Shown: positions 8,942-18,853 of the stretch, one piece after another | How the letters are laid out: each line of letters begins with the position of its first letter | Position numbering within the stretch: position 1 is the stretch's first letter | NCBI RefSeq assembly: GCF_000730625.1 | Contig: NZ_BBIT01000015.1 | Span: 1-32,140, forward strand | DNA length: 32,140 nucleotides | Direction: 5' to 3' | Origin: Pseudomonas oryzihabitans NBRC 102199 | GTDB taxonomy: Bacteria; Pseudomonadota; Gammaproteobacteria; Pseudomonadales; Pseudomonadaceae | Made by a program: the position numbers and the translations under genes | The notes under the pieces: generated by a model | What the model saw: only the letters and a program-made list of their open reading frames with translations | Databases searched by the model: none | What the model was told of the DNA's origin: nothing

Positions 8942-9376
8942 ATGAAATTGAATGATCTGCGTTCCGCTCCCGGCGCTCGCCGCGAGAAGCTGCGTCCCGG
9001 TCGTGGTATCGGTAGCGGCCTGGGCAAGACCGGTGGCCGCGGCCACAAGGGTCTGACCTCCCGCTCCGGTGGCAAGGTTGCCCCCGGCTTCGAGGGCGGC
9101 CAGCAGCCGCTGCACCGTCGTCTGCCCAAGTTCGGCTTCGTTTCGCTGAAGGCCCTGGACCGCGCCGAGGTTCGTACCTCCGAGCTGGCCAAGGTTGATG
9201 TCGATGTCGTCGATCTGCAGGCGCTGAAAGACGCCAACGTGATTAGCCGCGACATCAAGCGTGTCAAGGTTGTGCTGTCCGGCGACGTCACTCGTGCCGT
9301 CACCCTGAAGGGCATTGGTGCCACCAAGGGCGCACGTGCAGCCATCGAAGCAGCTGGCGGCAAGATCGAGGAATAA
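8942..9376 (+). CDS. rplO: 50S ribosomal protein L15
   Basis: This 144-residue protein matches L15, a late 50S assembly protein. The glycine- and arginine-rich N-terminal extension that threads into rRNA is clear ([18 protein letters not shown], about residues 21-38). Its stop codon directly abuts the secY start, which suggests coupled expression. Confidence 0.98.
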   Translation: MKLNDLRSAPGARREKLRPGRGIGSGLGKTGGRGHKGLTSRSGGKVAPGFEGGQQPLHRRLPKFGFVSLKALDRAEVRTSELAKVDVDVVDLQALKDANVISRDIKRVKVVLSGDVTRAVTLKGIGATKGARAAIEAAGGKIEE

Positions 9377-10708
9377 ATGGCTAAGCAAGGTGCTCTCTCT
9401 GCGCTCAGCAAGACCGGTGGTATGTCCGAGCTGTGGACCCGCCTCCGATTCCTGTTCCTGGCGATCATCGTCTACAGGATCGGTGCGCACATCCCTGTTC
9501 CGGGTATCAATCCCGATCAGCTGGCCGCACTGTTCAGGCAGAACGAGGGGACCATTCTTAGCCTCTTCAACATGTTCTCTGGCGGTGCGCTGGAGCGGAT
9601 GAGCATCTTTGCACTGGGGATCATGCCGTACATCTCGGCATCGATCATCATGCAGCTGCTTACCGCGATCAGCCCACAGCTGGAGCAATTGAAGAAAGAG
9701 GGTGAGTCTGGTCGTCGCAAGATCAGCCAGTACACCCGTTACGGCACACTGGTTCTGGCGCTCGTTCAGGCCACCGGGATGTCGGTTGGACTTGCCAGTC
9801 AGGGCGTGGCGTTCAGTGTGGGCTTCAGCTTCTACTTCGTAGCTGTCACCACCTTCGTCGCCGGCGCACTGTTCATGATGTGGCTGGGTGAGCAGATCAC
9901 CGAGCGCGGTATCGGCAACGGCATCTCGATGCTGATCTTCGCCGGTATCGTCGCGGGCTTGCCTCGCGCCATCGGTCAGTCCTTCGAGTCGGCACGGCAG
10001 GGCGATATCAACATCTTCGCGCTGATCATGGTCGGTGTGGTGGCGGTCGCCATCATCGCCTTCGTGGTGTTCATCGAGCGTGGGCAGCGTCGTATCGCCG
10101 TGCACTACGCCAAGCGTCAGCAGGGTCGCAAGGTCTTCGCTGCGCAGAACAGCCATCTGCCGCTCAAGGTGAACATGGCCGGGGTCATCCCGGCGATCTT
10201 CGCCAGCAGCATCCTGCTGTTTCCGGCATCGCTCGGTTCGTGGTTCGGTCAGTCCGAAGGTCTCGGTTGGTTGCAGGACGTGGCTCAGGCCATCGCGCCC
10301 GGTCAGCCGCTGAACATCTTGCTGTTTAGTGCAGGGATCATCTTCTTCTGCTTCTTCTATACGGCACTGATGTTCAACCCCAAGGACGTGGCAGAGAACC
10401 TGAAGAAATCCGGGGCGTTCATCCCGGGTATTCGTCCTGGTGAGCAGTCCGCGCGCTATATCGATGGCGTGCTGACCCGACTGACCATGTTCGGTGCCCT
10501 GTACATGACGGCGGTGTGCTTGTTGCCCCAGTTCCTGGTGGTCGCGGCGAACGTGCCGTTCTATCTCGGCGGGACCTCGTTGCTGATCGTGGTGGTAGTG
10601 GTCATGGACTTCATGTCTCAGGTCCAATCCCATCTCGTATCTCATCAATACGAGTCCCTGATGAAGAAAGCCAACCTGAAGGGCTACGGCAGCGGCATGA
10701 TGCGCTGA
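9377..10708 (+). CDS. secY: Protein translocase subunit SecY
   Basis: SecY is the central channel of the SecYEG translocon in the inner membrane. The 443-residue product has the expected length and about ten hydrophobic segments. Hallmarks include [11 protein letters not shown] before the plug region, [16 protein letters not shown], and the cytosolic loop [17 protein letters not shown] that meets SecA and the ribosome. The ATG follows the rplO stop with no gap. Placement in the spc operon ties translocon supply to ribosome supply. Confidence 0.98.
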   Translation: MAKQGALSALSKTGGMSELWTRLRFLFLAIIVYRIGAHIPVPGINPDQLAALFRQNEGTILSLFNMFSGGALERMSIFALGIMPYISASIIMQLLTAISPQLEQLKKEGESGRRKISQYTRYGTLVLALVQATGMSVGLASQGVAFSVGFSFYFVAVTTFVAGALFMMWLGEQITERGIGNGISMLIFAGIVAGLPRAIGQSFESARQGDINIFALIMVGVVAVAIIAFVVFIERGQRRIAVHYAKRQQGRKVFAAQNSHLPLKVNMAGVIPAIFASSILLFPASLGSWFGQSEGLGWLQDVAQAIAPGQPLNILLFSAGIIFFCFFYTALMFNPKDVAENLKKSGAFIPGIRPGEQSARYIDGVLTRLTMFGALYMTAVCLLPQFLVVAANVPFYLGGTSLLIVVVVVMDFMSQVQSHLVSHQYESLMKKANLKGYGSGMMR

Positions 10709-10738
10709 TCCGTTACCCGTAAGGTTAGAGGAGTTGTC

Positions 10739-10855
10739 ATGAAAGTTCGTGCATCGGTCAAGAAGCTGTGCCGTAACTGCAAGATCATTCGCCGCGAAGG
10801 CGTCGTGCGCGTGATCTGCAGCGCTGAACCGCGTCACAAGCAGCGCCAAGGCTGA
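10739..10855 (+). CDS. rpmJ: 50S ribosomal protein L36, zinc-ribbon form
   Basis: A 38-codon gene starts at the ATG at 10739 ([15 protein letters not shown]) and ends with TGA at 10853-10855. Cys11, Cys14, Cys27 and His33 form the zinc ribbon of the C+ type. In many bacteria a zinc-free L36 paralogue replaces this form during zinc starvation; none is seen in this window. AGAGGAG lies just upstream. It is the last spc gene, before a hairpin and the alpha-operon promoter. Confidence 0.97.
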
Positions 10856-10872
10856 GTGTGAATCACGCGTCT

Positions 10873-10900
10873 AACCCGGCAGCTAGTGTGCTGCCGGGTT
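10873..10900 (+). terminator. Terminator-like hairpin between rpmJ and rpsM
   Basis: AACCCGGCAGC (10873-10883), loop TAGTGT and GCTGCCGGGTT (10890-10900) form a perfect 11-bp stem 17 nt after the rpmJ stop. The sequence after it (GATCATTTGTTCC) is only partly U-rich, so termination may be partial. The last two bases of the stem are the first two of the next -35 box. Confidence 0.65.
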
Positions 10901-10927
10901 GATCATTTGTTCCTACAGCGTTAATAT
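10899..10927 (+). promoter_or_regulatory. Promoter of the alpha operon (rpsM)
   Basis: The -35 box TTGATC (10899-10904), a 17-bp spacer and the -10 box TAATAT (10922-10927) are followed by CGCGCGC, a strongly GC-rich discriminator. The predicted start is near 10934, giving a leader of about 52 nt. That is shorter than the E. coli alpha leader where S4 binds a pseudoknot. The -35 box overlaps the end of the hairpin at 10873-10900. Confidence 0.7.
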
Positions 10928-10985
10928 CGCGCGCCCTTTTCTTGGCTTCCGGGGCGTCGGTAGCTGTCAATTGGAGTTTTTCTGA

Positions 10986-11342
10986 ATGGCCCGTATTGCA
11001 GGCGTCAACATTCCAGATAACAAGCACACTGTTATCTCGCTGACCTACATCTATGGTGTCGGTCGCACCACCTCTCAGAAGATCTGCGCGGCCACCGGCA
11101 TCGAGCCGACCGCCAAGATCAAAGAACTGAGCGACGAGCAGGTCGATCAGCTGCGTAACGAGGTCGCCAAAATCCTCACCGAGGGTGACCTGCGCCGCGA
11201 AATCAACATGAACATCAAGCGTCTGATGGATCTGGGTTGCTACCGCGGTCTGCGTCACCGCCGTGGTCTGCCGGTCCGTGGTCAGCGCACCAAGACCAAT
11301 GCCCGTACCCGTAAGGGCCCGCGCAAGCCGATCCGCAAGTAA
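10986..11342 (+). CDS. rpsM: 30S ribosomal protein S13
   Basis: This 118-residue protein matches S13, which forms the head bridges to the 50S subunit and touches P-site tRNA. The start [17 protein letters not shown] and the basic C-terminal tail ([11 protein letters not shown]) are typical. TTGGAG lies about ten bases upstream of the ATG. It is the first gene of the alpha operon. Confidence 0.98.
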   Translation: MARIAGVNIPDNKHTVISLTYIYGVGRTTSQKICAATGIEPTAKIKELSDEQVDQLRNEVAKILTEGDLRREINMNIKRLMDLGCYRGLRHRRGLPVRGQRTKTNARTRKGPRKPIRK

Positions 11343-11372
11343 TCGCATCCGCGAATCGACAGGAATCTAGTC

Positions 11373-11762
11373 ATGGCAAAACCTGCTGCTCGTCCTCGTA
11401 AGAAAGTCAAAAAGACAGTGGTTGATGGCATCGCCCACATCCATGCGTCTTTCAACAACACCATCGTGACCATCACCGATCGTCAGGGCAATGCTTTGTC
11501 CTGGGCGACCTCCGGTGGCTCCGGCTTCCGTGGCTCCCGTAAGAGCACCCCGTTCGCTGCCCAGATTGCAGCCGAACGCGCGGGCCAAGCCGCTCTGGAA
11601 TATGGTCTGAAGAATCTGGACGTGAACGTCAAAGGTCCCGGCCCCGGCCGCGAGTCCGCTGTTCGCGCCCTGAATGCCTGTGGTTACAAGATCGCCAGCA
11701 TCACCGACGTGACGCCCATCCCGCATAACGGGTGCCGTCCGCCGAAGAAGCGTCGCGTGTAA
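11373..11762 (+). CDS. rpsK: 30S ribosomal protein S11
   Basis: The product is 129 residues, the normal S11 length. S11 lies in the 30S platform beside the E site. The segment [14 protein letters not shown] and the basic end CRPPKKRRV are conserved family marks. It lies 30 nt after rpsM and 16 nt before rpsD, with no regulatory signal between them. Confidence 0.98.
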
Positions 11763-11778
11763 TAGGAGACAGTGAGAA

Positions 11779-12399
11779 ATGGCTCGTTACATTGGTCCCA
11801 AGTGCAAACTGTCCCGCCGCGAAGGCACTGACCTCTTCCTGAAGAGCGGCGCTCGTGCCCTCGACTCGAAGTGCAAGCTGGAAACCGTTCCTGGCCAGCA
11901 TGGTCAGCGTCGCGGTCGTCTGTCCGACTACGGTCTGCAGCTGCGTGAAAAGCAGAAAGTCCGCCGCATGTACGGTGTCCTCGAGCGTCAGTTCGCCGGT
12001 TACTACCAGGAAGCTGCCCGTCGCAAGGGCGCTACCGGTGAAAACCTGCTGCAACTGCTCGAGTGCCGTCTGGACAACGTGGTGTATCGCATGGGCTTTG
12101 GTGCCACTCGCGCTGAATCGCGCCAGCTGGTCTCCCACAAGTCGATCACCGTCAACGGTCAGACCGTCAACATTCCCTCCTATCAGGTCAAGGTCGGCGA
12201 CGTCGTCGCGGTCCGCGAGAAGGCCAAGAACCAGCTGCGTATCGCTCAAGCTCTCGAGCTGTGCGGCCAGCGTGGCCGTGTTGAGTGGGTCGAAGTGAGC
12301 ACCGAGAAAAAGGAAGGCACCTTCAAGAGCGTGCCGGCCCGTGGTGATCTCTCCGCCGACATCAACGAAAACCTGATTGTCGAGCTCTACTCCAAGTAA
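11779..12399 (+). CDS. rpsD: 30S ribosomal protein S4
   Basis: This 206-residue protein has the same length as E. coli S4, a primary 16S rRNA binder that starts 30S assembly. The S4 RNA-binding domain lies at about residues 95-160 ([20 protein letters not shown]). In E. coli S4 represses its own operon, here rpsM-rpsK-rpsD-(rpoA)-rplQ. Conservation of that control in this host is not shown by the sequence. AGGAG supplies the ribosome site. Confidence 0.98.
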   Translation: MARYIGPKCKLSRREGTDLFLKSGARALDSKCKLETVPGQHGQRRGRLSDYGLQLREKQKVRRMYGVLERQFAGYYQEAARRKGATGENLLQLLECRLDNVVYRMGFGATRAESRQLVSHKSITVNGQTVNIPSYQVKVGDVVAVREKAKNQLRIAQALELCGQRGRVEWVEVSTEKKEGTFKSVPARGDLSADINENLIVELYSK

Positions 12400-12421
12400 G
12401 GGCTAGAAAGTAGGTGCATCC

Positions 12422-13423
12422 ATGCAGAGTTCGGTAAATGAGTTCCTGACCCCCCGCCATATCGATGTGCAGGCGGTTAGTCAGACCCGTGCCAAGATCA
12501 CCCTCGAGCCTCTCGAGCGTGGTTTCGGCCATACCTTGGGCAACGCGCTGCGGCGTATCCTGTTGTCCTCCATGCCTGGCTGCGCGGTAGTCGAAGCAGA
12601 GATCGACGGTGTCCTGCACGAGTACAGCGCCATCGAAGGCGTGCAGGAAGACGTGATCGAGATCCTGCTCAATCTCAAGGGTCTGGCCATCAAGTTGCAC
12701 GGCCGTGACGAAGTCACCCTGAGCCTGAGCAAGAAAGGTCAGGGGCCGGTTCTGGCCTCTGACATTCAGGTCGATCACGACGTCGAGATCGTCAACGGTG
12801 AGCACGTCATCGCCCACCTGGCGGACAACGGTTCGCTGAACATGAAGCTGAAAATCGCCCGCGGTCGTGGCTATGAGCCCGCCGACGCGCGTCAGAGCGA
12901 AGAAGACGAAACCCGCGCAATCGGTCGTCTGCAGCTCGATGCTTCGTTCAGCCCGGTTCGTCGCGTGGCCTATGTGGTGGAAAACGCCCGGGTCGAACAG
13001 CGTACCAACCTGGACAAGCTCGTGCTTGACCTGGAAACCAACGGTACCCTGGATCCGGAAGAAGCCATCCGTCGTGCCGCCACCATCCTGCAGCAGCAGC
13101 TGGCAGCGTTCGTCGACCTCAAGGGCGACAGCGAGCCGGTCGTGGTCGAGCAGGAAGACGAGATCGATCCGATCCTGCTGCGTCCGGTGGACGATCTGGA
13201 ACTGACCGTTCGTTCGGCCAACTGCCTCAAGGCGGAGAACATCTACTACATCGGTGACCTGATTCAGCGTACCGAAGTGGAGCTGCTCAAGACCCCGAAC
13301 CTGGGCAAGAAGTCCCTGACCGAAATCAAGGACGTCCTGGCCTCCCGTGGTCTGTCGCTCGGTATGCGCCTGGACAACTGGCCCCCTGCAAGCCTTAAGA
13401 AGGACGACAAGGCTACTGCCTGA
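12422..13423 (+). CDS. rpoA: RNA polymerase alpha subunit
   Basis: At 333 residues this is full-length alpha. The N-terminal domain (about 1-235) carries the assembly motif [18 protein letters not shown]. An acidic linker leads to the C-terminal domain (about 250-325), with [17 protein letters not shown], which contacts UP elements and activators. Placement between rpsD and rplQ is standard. The last residues (LKKDDKATA) form the usual short tail. Confidence 0.98.
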   Translation: MQSSVNEFLTPRHIDVQAVSQTRAKITLEPLERGFGHTLGNALRRILLSSMPGCAVVEAEIDGVLHEYSAIEGVQEDVIEILLNLKGLAIKLHGRDEVTLSLSKKGQGPVLASDIQVDHDVEIVNGEHVIAHLADNGSLNMKLKIARGRGYEPADARQSEEDETRAIGRLQLDASFSPVRRVAYVVENARVEQRTNLDKLVLDLETNGTLDPEEAIRRAATILQQQLAAFVDLKGDSEPVVVEQEDEIDPILLRPVDDLELTVRSANCLKAENIYYIGDLIQRTEVELLKTPNLGKKSLTEIKDVLASRGLSLGMRLDNWPPASLKKDDKATA

Positions 13424-13467
13424 TCGTCATTGTTCACCGAACGATAGTTTGGGAAGGAATTTCAATC

Positions 13468-13857
13468 ATGCGTCATCGTAAAAGTGGTCGTCATCTGAGC
13501 CGCACGAGCGCACACCGCAAGGCCATGTTCCAGAACATGGCTGTGTCGCTGTTCGAGCACGAGCTGATCAAAACTACCCTGCCGAAAGCCAAGGAACTGC
13601 GCCGCGTTGCCGAGCCGCTGATCACCCTGGCCAAGGAAGACAGCGTCGCCAACCGTCGTCTGGCTTTCGACCGTACCCGTTCGAAAGCTGCCGTTGGCAA
13701 GCTGTTCAACGACCTGGGCAAGCGCTACGCCAACCGTCCGGGTGGCTACCTGCGTATCCTGAAGTGCGGCTTCCGCGCTGGCGACAATGCGCCCATGGCG
13801 TATGTCGAGCTGATCGACCGTCCGGTCGGCGGTACCGTGGAACAGGCTGCTGAATAA
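13468..13857 (+). CDS. rplQ: 50S ribosomal protein L17
   Basis: This 129-residue protein matches L17 ([20 protein letters not shown]), which sits near the exit tunnel on the solvent side. GGAAGGAA lies upstream. It is the last gene of the cluster, and a strong terminator follows 15 nt after the stop. From memory, katA next to rplQ is also found in P. aeruginosa. Confidence 0.98.
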   Translation: MRHRKSGRHLSRTSAHRKAMFQNMAVSLFEHELIKTTLPKAKELRRVAEPLITLAKEDSVANRRLAFDRTRSKAAVGKLFNDLGKRYANRPGGYLRILKCGFRAGDNAPMAYVELIDRPVGGTVEQAAE

Positions 13858-13872
13858 GTAGCTGCGTTCTGG

Positions 13873-13900
13873 AAAAAGCCGGGCTCTTGCCCGGCTTTTT
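13873..13900 (+). terminator. Rho-independent terminator of the alpha operon
   Basis: AAAAA, GCCGGGC (13878-13884), loop TCTT, GCCCGGC (13889-13895) and TTTTT form a 12-bp stem with a U tract. It lies 15 nt after the rplQ stop. The symmetric A/T flanks make it able to act in both directions. Confidence 0.92.
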
Positions 13901-14056
13901 CATGCCCGGCGTTTGGTGAAGACCAGGCCCTTCGCATCCGATTTCTGATCGCAGATTTTTCTATCAGGATGCTAGGATCAATAAATTAGTCCTAAAGTAT
14001 TGCCGTGGCGATACTTCCCTCAAGCGATCAGCCAACGCTTTTAGAGGGAGATACCT

Positions 14057-15514
14057 GTGACTGATACCAAGATCCTCACCACCGCCAGCGGCATTCCGGT
14101 GGCCGACAACCAGAATTCCCGCACCGCCGGTCCGCGCGGTCCGCTGATGCTCGACGACTTCCATCTGATCGAGAAGCTGGCGCATTTCAACCGTGAAGTC
14201 ATTCCCGAGCGACGCGTGCATGCCAAGGGCTCCGCGGCCTATGGCACCTTTACCGTCACCCGGGACATCACGCACCTCAGCAGCGCCAGGCTGTTCGCCG
14301 AGGTCGGCAAGCGGACCGAGACCCTGCTGCGCTTTTCCACCGTGGGCGGTGAGCGCGGCTCGGCGGATACCGAGCGCGATCCCCGCGGTTTCGCCGTGAA
14401 GTTCTATACCGAAGAAGGCAACTGGGACATCGTCGGCAACAACACCCCGGTGTTCTTCATCCGCGATCCGTTGAAATTCCCCGACTTCATCCATACCCAG
14501 AAGCGCGATCCCTGGAGCAACCTGAAGAGTCCGCAGATGATGTGGGATTTCTGGTCGCTGTCGCCCGAATCGCTGCATCAGGTCACCATCCTGTTCTCCG
14601 ATCGCGGCATTCCGGACGGCTATCGCTTCATGCATGGCTTCGGCAGCCATACCTTCAGCCTGATCAACGCCCAGGGCGAGCGGCACTTCGTGAAGTTTCA
14701 CTTCAAGAGCCAGCAGGGGATCAAGAACCTGGCGCCGGCCGACGCGGCACGCCTGGCCGGTACCGATCCGGACTACAGCCAGCGCGACCTGTTCCAGGCC
14801 ATCGAGCGCGGCGAATTCCCGCGCTGGACGCTGTGCATCCAGGTGATGAGCGAACAGGAAGCAGCTAGCCGTGCCGAGAATCCCTTCGACGTGACCAAGG
14901 TCTGGTCGCAGCAGGACTATCCGCTGCAGGAGGTGGGGGTGCTGGAGCTCAACCGCAATCCGCAGAACTACTTCGCCGAGGTGGAGCAGGCCTCCTTTGC
15001 GCCGAGCAACGTGGTGCCGGGCGTGGGGCTGTCGCCCGATCGCATGCTGCAGGGCAGGGTATTCGCCTATGCCGACGCCCAGCGCTACCGGGTGGGCACC
15101 AACTATCAGCAACTGCCGGTCAACGCACCCCGTTGCCCCTACGCCAACAACCAGCGTGACGGGGCCATGAGATTCGATGGCAATGGCGGTTCGCAGCCGA
15201 ACTACGAGCCGAACAGCTATGGCCACACGCCCAAGCAGGCGCCCCAGTATCGCGAGCCGGCGCTGAATTTCGCCGGTCCGGCCGATCGCTACGATCACCG
15301 GGTGGACGCGGACTACTTCAGCCAGGCCGGAGCGCTGTTCCGCCTGATGAATGCCGACCAGCAGGCGCTGCTGATCGGCAACATCGTCGGCGCCCTGGGT
15401 ACGGTGACCCGCGAGGTGCAGCTGCGGCAGATCGGTCACTTCCTCAAGGCCGATCCCGCCTATGGCGTGGGCGTGGCCAAGGGCCTGGGGATAGATCCCA
15501 GCGAAGTGGCCTGA
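14057..15514 (+). CDS. katA: Monofunctional heme catalase (KatA type)
   Basis: The enzyme converts hydrogen peroxide to water and oxygen. At 485 residues it is a small-subunit catalase without the C-terminal extension of large forms. The distal heme histidine is His55 in ERRVHAKGS, the active-site asparagine is Asn128 in [10 protein letters not shown], and the heme-ligand tyrosine lies in [14 protein letters not shown] in the C-terminal third. Translation starts at GTG (14057) after AGAGGGAG. No signal peptide is seen, so it is cytoplasmic. The 156 nt after the preceding terminator contain fragments resembling an OxyR site but no full match. A terminator follows, so it is transcribed alone. 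Confidence 0.93.
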   Translation: MTDTKILTTASGIPVADNQNSRTAGPRGPLMLDDFHLIEKLAHFNREVIPERRVHAKGSAAYGTFTVTRDITHLSSARLFAEVGKRTETLLRFSTVGGERGSADTERDPRGFAVKFYTEEGNWDIVGNNTPVFFIRDPLKFPDFIHTQKRDPWSNLKSPQMMWDFWSLSPESLHQVTILFSDRGIPDGYRFMHGFGSHTFSLINAQGERHFVKFHFKSQQGIKNLAPADAARLAGTDPDYSQRDLFQAIERGEFPRWTLCIQVMSEQEAASRAENPFDVTKVWSQQDYPLQEVGVLELNRNPQNYFAEVEQASFAPSNVVPGVGLSPDRMLQGRVFAYADAQRYRVGTNYQQLPVNAPRCPYANNQRDGAMRFDGNGGSQPNYEPNSYGHTPKQAPQYREPALNFAGPADRYDHRVDADYFSQAGALFRLMNADQQALLIGNIVGALGTVTREVQLRQIGHFLKADPAYGVGVAKGLGIDPSEVA

Positions 15515-15526
15515 TCCAGAGGTAGA

Positions 15527-15554
15527 AAAGAGCCCGGCAACCGCCGGGCTTTTT
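15527..15554 (+). terminator. Rho-independent terminator of katA
   Basis: AAAG, AGCCCGGC (15531-15538), loop AACC, GCCGGGCT (15543-15550) and TTTT form a perfect 8-bp GC-rich stem, extended by A-T pairs, with a U tract. It starts about a dozen bases after the katA stop. Confidence 0.9.
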
Positions 15555-15660
15555 GTCGTCCGCGAAAAAAGTGCGGGAAAGGCTGTCTCGGACGCCGCTT
15601 GCGACGTCGCAGTGCTAAGGTTCGCATCAAGCGCGAAAACACGAGGCTCGCTCTCCCGTC

Positions 15661-17865
15661 ATGACTGTGTTTGGAGTGTCTTTGCGCCAGCTCTGGGCGC
15701 ACGAAAAGGCCAGCTATGGCGTTCGCGTCTTTGTCGCCCTGAGCGGCGCCATGGCGGTCTGCTGGTCGCTGGGCGATCTGCGCGCGCTGTCGCCGGTATT
15801 CCTCGGCATCATCGCCAGCGCCCTGGCGGAAACCGACGACAGCTGGCTGGGGCGACTCAAGTCGCTGGCGGTGACGCTGCTGTGCTTTACCGTGGCGGCC
15901 TTCGCGGTCGAGCTGCTGTTTCCCTATCCCTGGATCTTCGTGGTGGGCCTGGGCCTGGCCACCTTCAGCCTGACGATGCTGGGCGCCATCGGCGAGCGCT
16001 ACGCCTCGGTGGCCCAGGCCACGGTGATCCTGTCCATCTATGCCATGATCGGGGTGGATCAGCGCCTCGGCGCCCAGGTGCCGCTGTGGTACGAGCCGGC
16101 ACACCTGCTGGCCGGGGCATTGTGGTACGGCCTGCTCTCGGTGCTCTGGTGCGCGCTCTTCGCCCACCAGCCGGTGCGACAGAATCTGTCCGCTCTCTAT
16201 GGCGAACTGGGGACCCTGCTCAGGCTCAAGGCCGAGATGCTCGAGCCGGTGCGCGGGGTGGACCTGCACCGGCGGCGGGTGCTGCTGGCCCAGCAGAACG
16301 GCAAGGTGGTGCAGGCGCTGAACCAGGCCAAGGCGACCATCCTCAATCGCTTCGGCCGCTCGGGCCGGCCCGGTGCGCGTTCGGGGCGCTATTTCCGCCT
16401 GTATTTCATGGCACAGGACATCCACGAGCGCGCCAGCTCTTCGCACTATCCCTACAGTGCCCTGACCGAGGCCTTCTTTCACAGCGACATCCTCTTTCGC
16501 TGCCAGCGCCTGCTCAAGTTGCAGGCCACGGCCTGCCTCAACATGGGCGAGGCGATCCGGCTCGGACAGCCTTTCGAATACGGCCAGCAGAGTCAGCAGG
16601 GACTGACCGATCTGCAGGCCTCGCTGGAGTATCTCCAGCAGCAGCAGAATCCGCGCTGGCGGGGCCTGCTACGCTCCCTGGACCTGCTCGGGCACAATCT
16701 TTCGACCCTGGAGCGGCAATTCTCCGAGGCGGGCAACAGCGATTCGGGGGCGGCGGATCTGGACACCAGCCTGCTGGACCCGGCGGCACGGTCTCTCCGC
16801 GAGGTGTTCCAGCGTATCCGCCTGCAGCTGACCCCGACCTCGCTGCTGTTCCGCCATGGCCTGCGCATGGCGCTGGCGCTGATGGCCGGCTATGGCGTGC
16901 TGCACCTGATCCACCCAGTGAACGGCTACTGGATCCTCTTGACCACGGTGTTCGTCTGCCGGCCGCAGTACGGAGCGACCCGGGTGCGGCTGGTGCAGCG
17001 GATCGTGGGTACGGTGATCGGGCTGTTGCTGGGCAGCGCCCTGCTGGAGCTGTTCGGGCAGCCGGAGATCCAGCTCTTGCTGGCGCTGGTGGGCGGCCTG
17101 GTGTTCTTTATCACCCGGACGGATCGCTACACCGTCGCCACCGCGGCCATCACCCTCATGGTGCTGTTCTGCTTCAACCAGGTGGGCAACGGTTTCATGC
17201 TGATCTGGCCGCGGCTGCTGGATACCCTGCTGGGCTGCCTGATCGCGGTACTGGCGGTGTTCTTCGTCCTGCCGGACTGGCAGGGGCGGCGGCTGCACCA
17301 GGTGATGGCCAATACCCTGCGTACCAATGCGCTCTATCTGCGCCGACTGCACGAGCAGTACCGCACCGGCAAGCGTGACGATCTCGACTACCGGGTGGCG
17401 CGGCGCAACGCCCACAACGCCGATGCGACGCTGTCGGCCGCGCTGGCCAACATGCTGCGCGATCCCGGACACTTCCGCCGTAACCTGGAAGCGGGCTTTC
17501 GCTATCTGGCGCTGTCCAACACCCTGCTGGGCTACCTGTCGGCCCTGGGCGCCCATCGCCGCCAGCTGGAGGCGGCCGAGCACGATGCCCTGGTGGAGCG
17601 CGCCGTGACCCGCATCGCCGAGGGTATGGAATCCATCGCGGCGGCGGTGGCGGAACGCCGCAGTCTGCCGCCGACCGCCGAGGAGGAGACCAGCCTGGCC
17701 GATGAACTGGAGGCCGCGGCCGAGGACAACGACGACGGCTACCGGCTGGTGTGCACCCAGCTGGCGCTGATCTGCCGCCTGCTGCCCAATCTCAAGAGCG
17801 CCGCCAACCATACCCTGCGCGAACAAACCCGCGAGCAACCGGCCGCAGGTACCGCCGATGCTTGA
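15661..17865 (+). CDS. yccS: YccS/FUSC-family inner-membrane protein
   Basis: The 734-residue product matches the YccS-type FUSC family, inner-membrane proteins related to aromatic-acid exporters (AaeB) with no proven substrate. Two blocks of hydrophobic segments are visible, at about residues 25-175 and 400-540. A soluble stretch lies between them, rich in charged and Gln residues, and a cytosolic C-terminal tail of about 190 residues follows. The motif VNGYWILLTTVFVCRPQYGAT in the second block is typical of FUSC proteins. The ATG at 15661 lacks a strong ribosome site but gives the family N-terminus. The gene stands alone; substrate and role are unknown. Confidence 0.85.
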   Translation: MTVFGVSLRQLWAHEKASYGVRVFVALSGAMAVCWSLGDLRALSPVFLGIIASALAETDDSWLGRLKSLAVTLLCFTVAAFAVELLFPYPWIFVVGLGLATFSLTMLGAIGERYASVAQATVILSIYAMIGVDQRLGAQVPLWYEPAHLLAGALWYGLLSVLWCALFAHQPVRQNLSALYGELGTLLRLKAEMLEPVRGVDLHRRRVLLAQQNGKVVQALNQAKATILNRFGRSGRPGARSGRYFRLYFMAQDIHERASSSHYPYSALTEAFFHSDILFRCQRLLKLQATACLNMGEAIRLGQPFEYGQQSQQGLTDLQASLEYLQQQQNPRWRGLLRSLDLLGHNLSTLERQFSEAGNSDSGAADLDTSLLDPAARSLREVFQRIRLQLTPTSLLFRHGLRMALALMAGYGVLHLIHPVNGYWILLTTVFVCRPQYGATRVRLVQRIVGTVIGLLLGSALLELFGQPEIQLLLALVGGLVFFITRTDRYTVATAAITLMVLFCFNQVGNGFMLIWPRLLDTLLGCLIAVLAVFFVLPDWQGRRLHQVMANTLRTNALYLRRLHEQYRTGKRDDLDYRVARRNAHNADATLSAALANMLRDPGHFRRNLEAGFRYLALSNTLLGYLSALGAHRRQLEAAEHDALVERAVTRIAEGMESIAAAVAERRSLPPTAEEETSLADELEAAAEDNDDGYRLVCTQLALICRLLPNLKSAANHTLREQTREQPAAGTADA

Positions 17866-17952
17866 GCAAGGTTGGCGCGACGCGCTATGTTGACCGATGT
17901 CCGTCGAGTCTTTCGACGCCTGTTTATGCTGGTTTGAAGGCTGTTCCAACAC

Positions 17953-18853
17953 ATGCGTATGCGTCTTCTAGTAGTGGGCGGGGAGAGCGCCCTGGGCAAG
18001 GCGCTACTCGCCGCCGGTGCCGAAGCGGGCATCGAATTCGTCGCCCCCGAGACTCCCACGGAGGGCTGGTACGCCGCCGGGCTGACCGAGGTCCTCGACC
18101 GGGTCCGACCAGGGGCGGTGATCAATCTCGCCTATTACCACGACTGGCTGCAGGCCGCGGACTTCGATCCGGCGCTGATGCAGCGCCAGGCGCTGGCCGT
18201 GCAACGCCTGGCCGGCCTCTGCCAGCACTATCAGATTCCGCTGATCCAGCCGTCCAGCTATCAGCTGTTCGATGGCTCGCGCGTCGCCGGCTATAGTGAA
18301 AAGGATCTTCCGCGGCCCCCCGGGGCACGGGGCGAGGCGCTCTGGCGGGTCGAGCAGCTGGTGCGGGCGCTGTGCCCGATGCACATCCTGCTGCGCCTGG
18401 GCTGGGTCCTGGATGACTCCCGTGACGGTCGCCTGGGGCGGTTGCTGCGGCAGCTGGGCACCGAGCAGGTGGTGCCGATGGCGGGCGACCGGCGCGGCAA
18501 TCCGACCACCCGTGGGCGATGCCGCCCGGGTGCTGCTGGCCGTGGTCAAGCAGCTCGACTGCGGCGCGCCACTCTGGGGGACCTATCACTACGGCGCCCA
18601 GGAAGCGGTGTCGGAGTTGGGTCTGGCTGAGACCGTCGCCCAGCTCTGGCAGGAATTCGACCGGCCGGTGCGCTGCGAGTGGCAGGAGGTGGCGCACCTC
18701 GAGCGTGCGGATGCCGCGGAAGAGCCACAACAGGGGGTGTTGATCAGTCGCAAGCTGCTCAACACCTTTGGCATCAAGGCGCGGCGCTGGCAGCAGGAGC
18801 TGCCGGCGCTGTTGCAGGGCTTTCGGCAGGACGAGGTAGGTTTAGATGAGTGA
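17953..18853 (+). pseudogene. RmlD-like sugar-nucleotide reductase, frameshifted
   Basis: Two frames together give one protein of the dTDP-4-dehydrorhamnose reductase (RmlD) type. Frame 1 runs from the ATG at 17953 (MRMRLLVVGGESALGKALL, a short Rossmann start) to about GDRRGNPTT. Homology then continues in the +1 frame as VGDAARVLLAVVKQLDC to the TGA at 18853. Removing one C from the run at 18509-18511 restores a single frame of about 299 codons. If real, the product is truncated with a scrambled tail ending at 18630; a sequencing error is also possible. The end overlaps the epimerase start by eight bases. It corresponds by position to P. aeruginosa PA4069. The substrate is unknown. Confidence 0.75.

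Noticed and set aside
8636-10849. A 737-codon open frame on the - strand opposite rpsE-rpmJ
   Set aside because: It lies wholly antisense to well-identified genes with strong codon bias; its composition (rich in His, Gln, Asp, Arg) is typical of an antisense shadow and it matches no family.
13945-13998. OxyR-like site and promoter before katA
   Set aside because: CTAT-N7-CTAG-N7-AAAT gives only partial agreement with the four ATAG/CTAT elements, and no -35/-10 pair stood out, so I did not list it as a feature.
13964-15439. A 491-codon - strand frame opposite katA
   Set aside because: Antisense shadow of a GC-rich gene; the catalase frame has all catalytic motifs and a ribosome site.
15612-17378. 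A 588-codon + frame overlapping yccS
   Set aside because: Out-of-frame shadow; the yccS frame shows membrane segments and family motifs, this one is Arg/Gly/Pro-rich noise.
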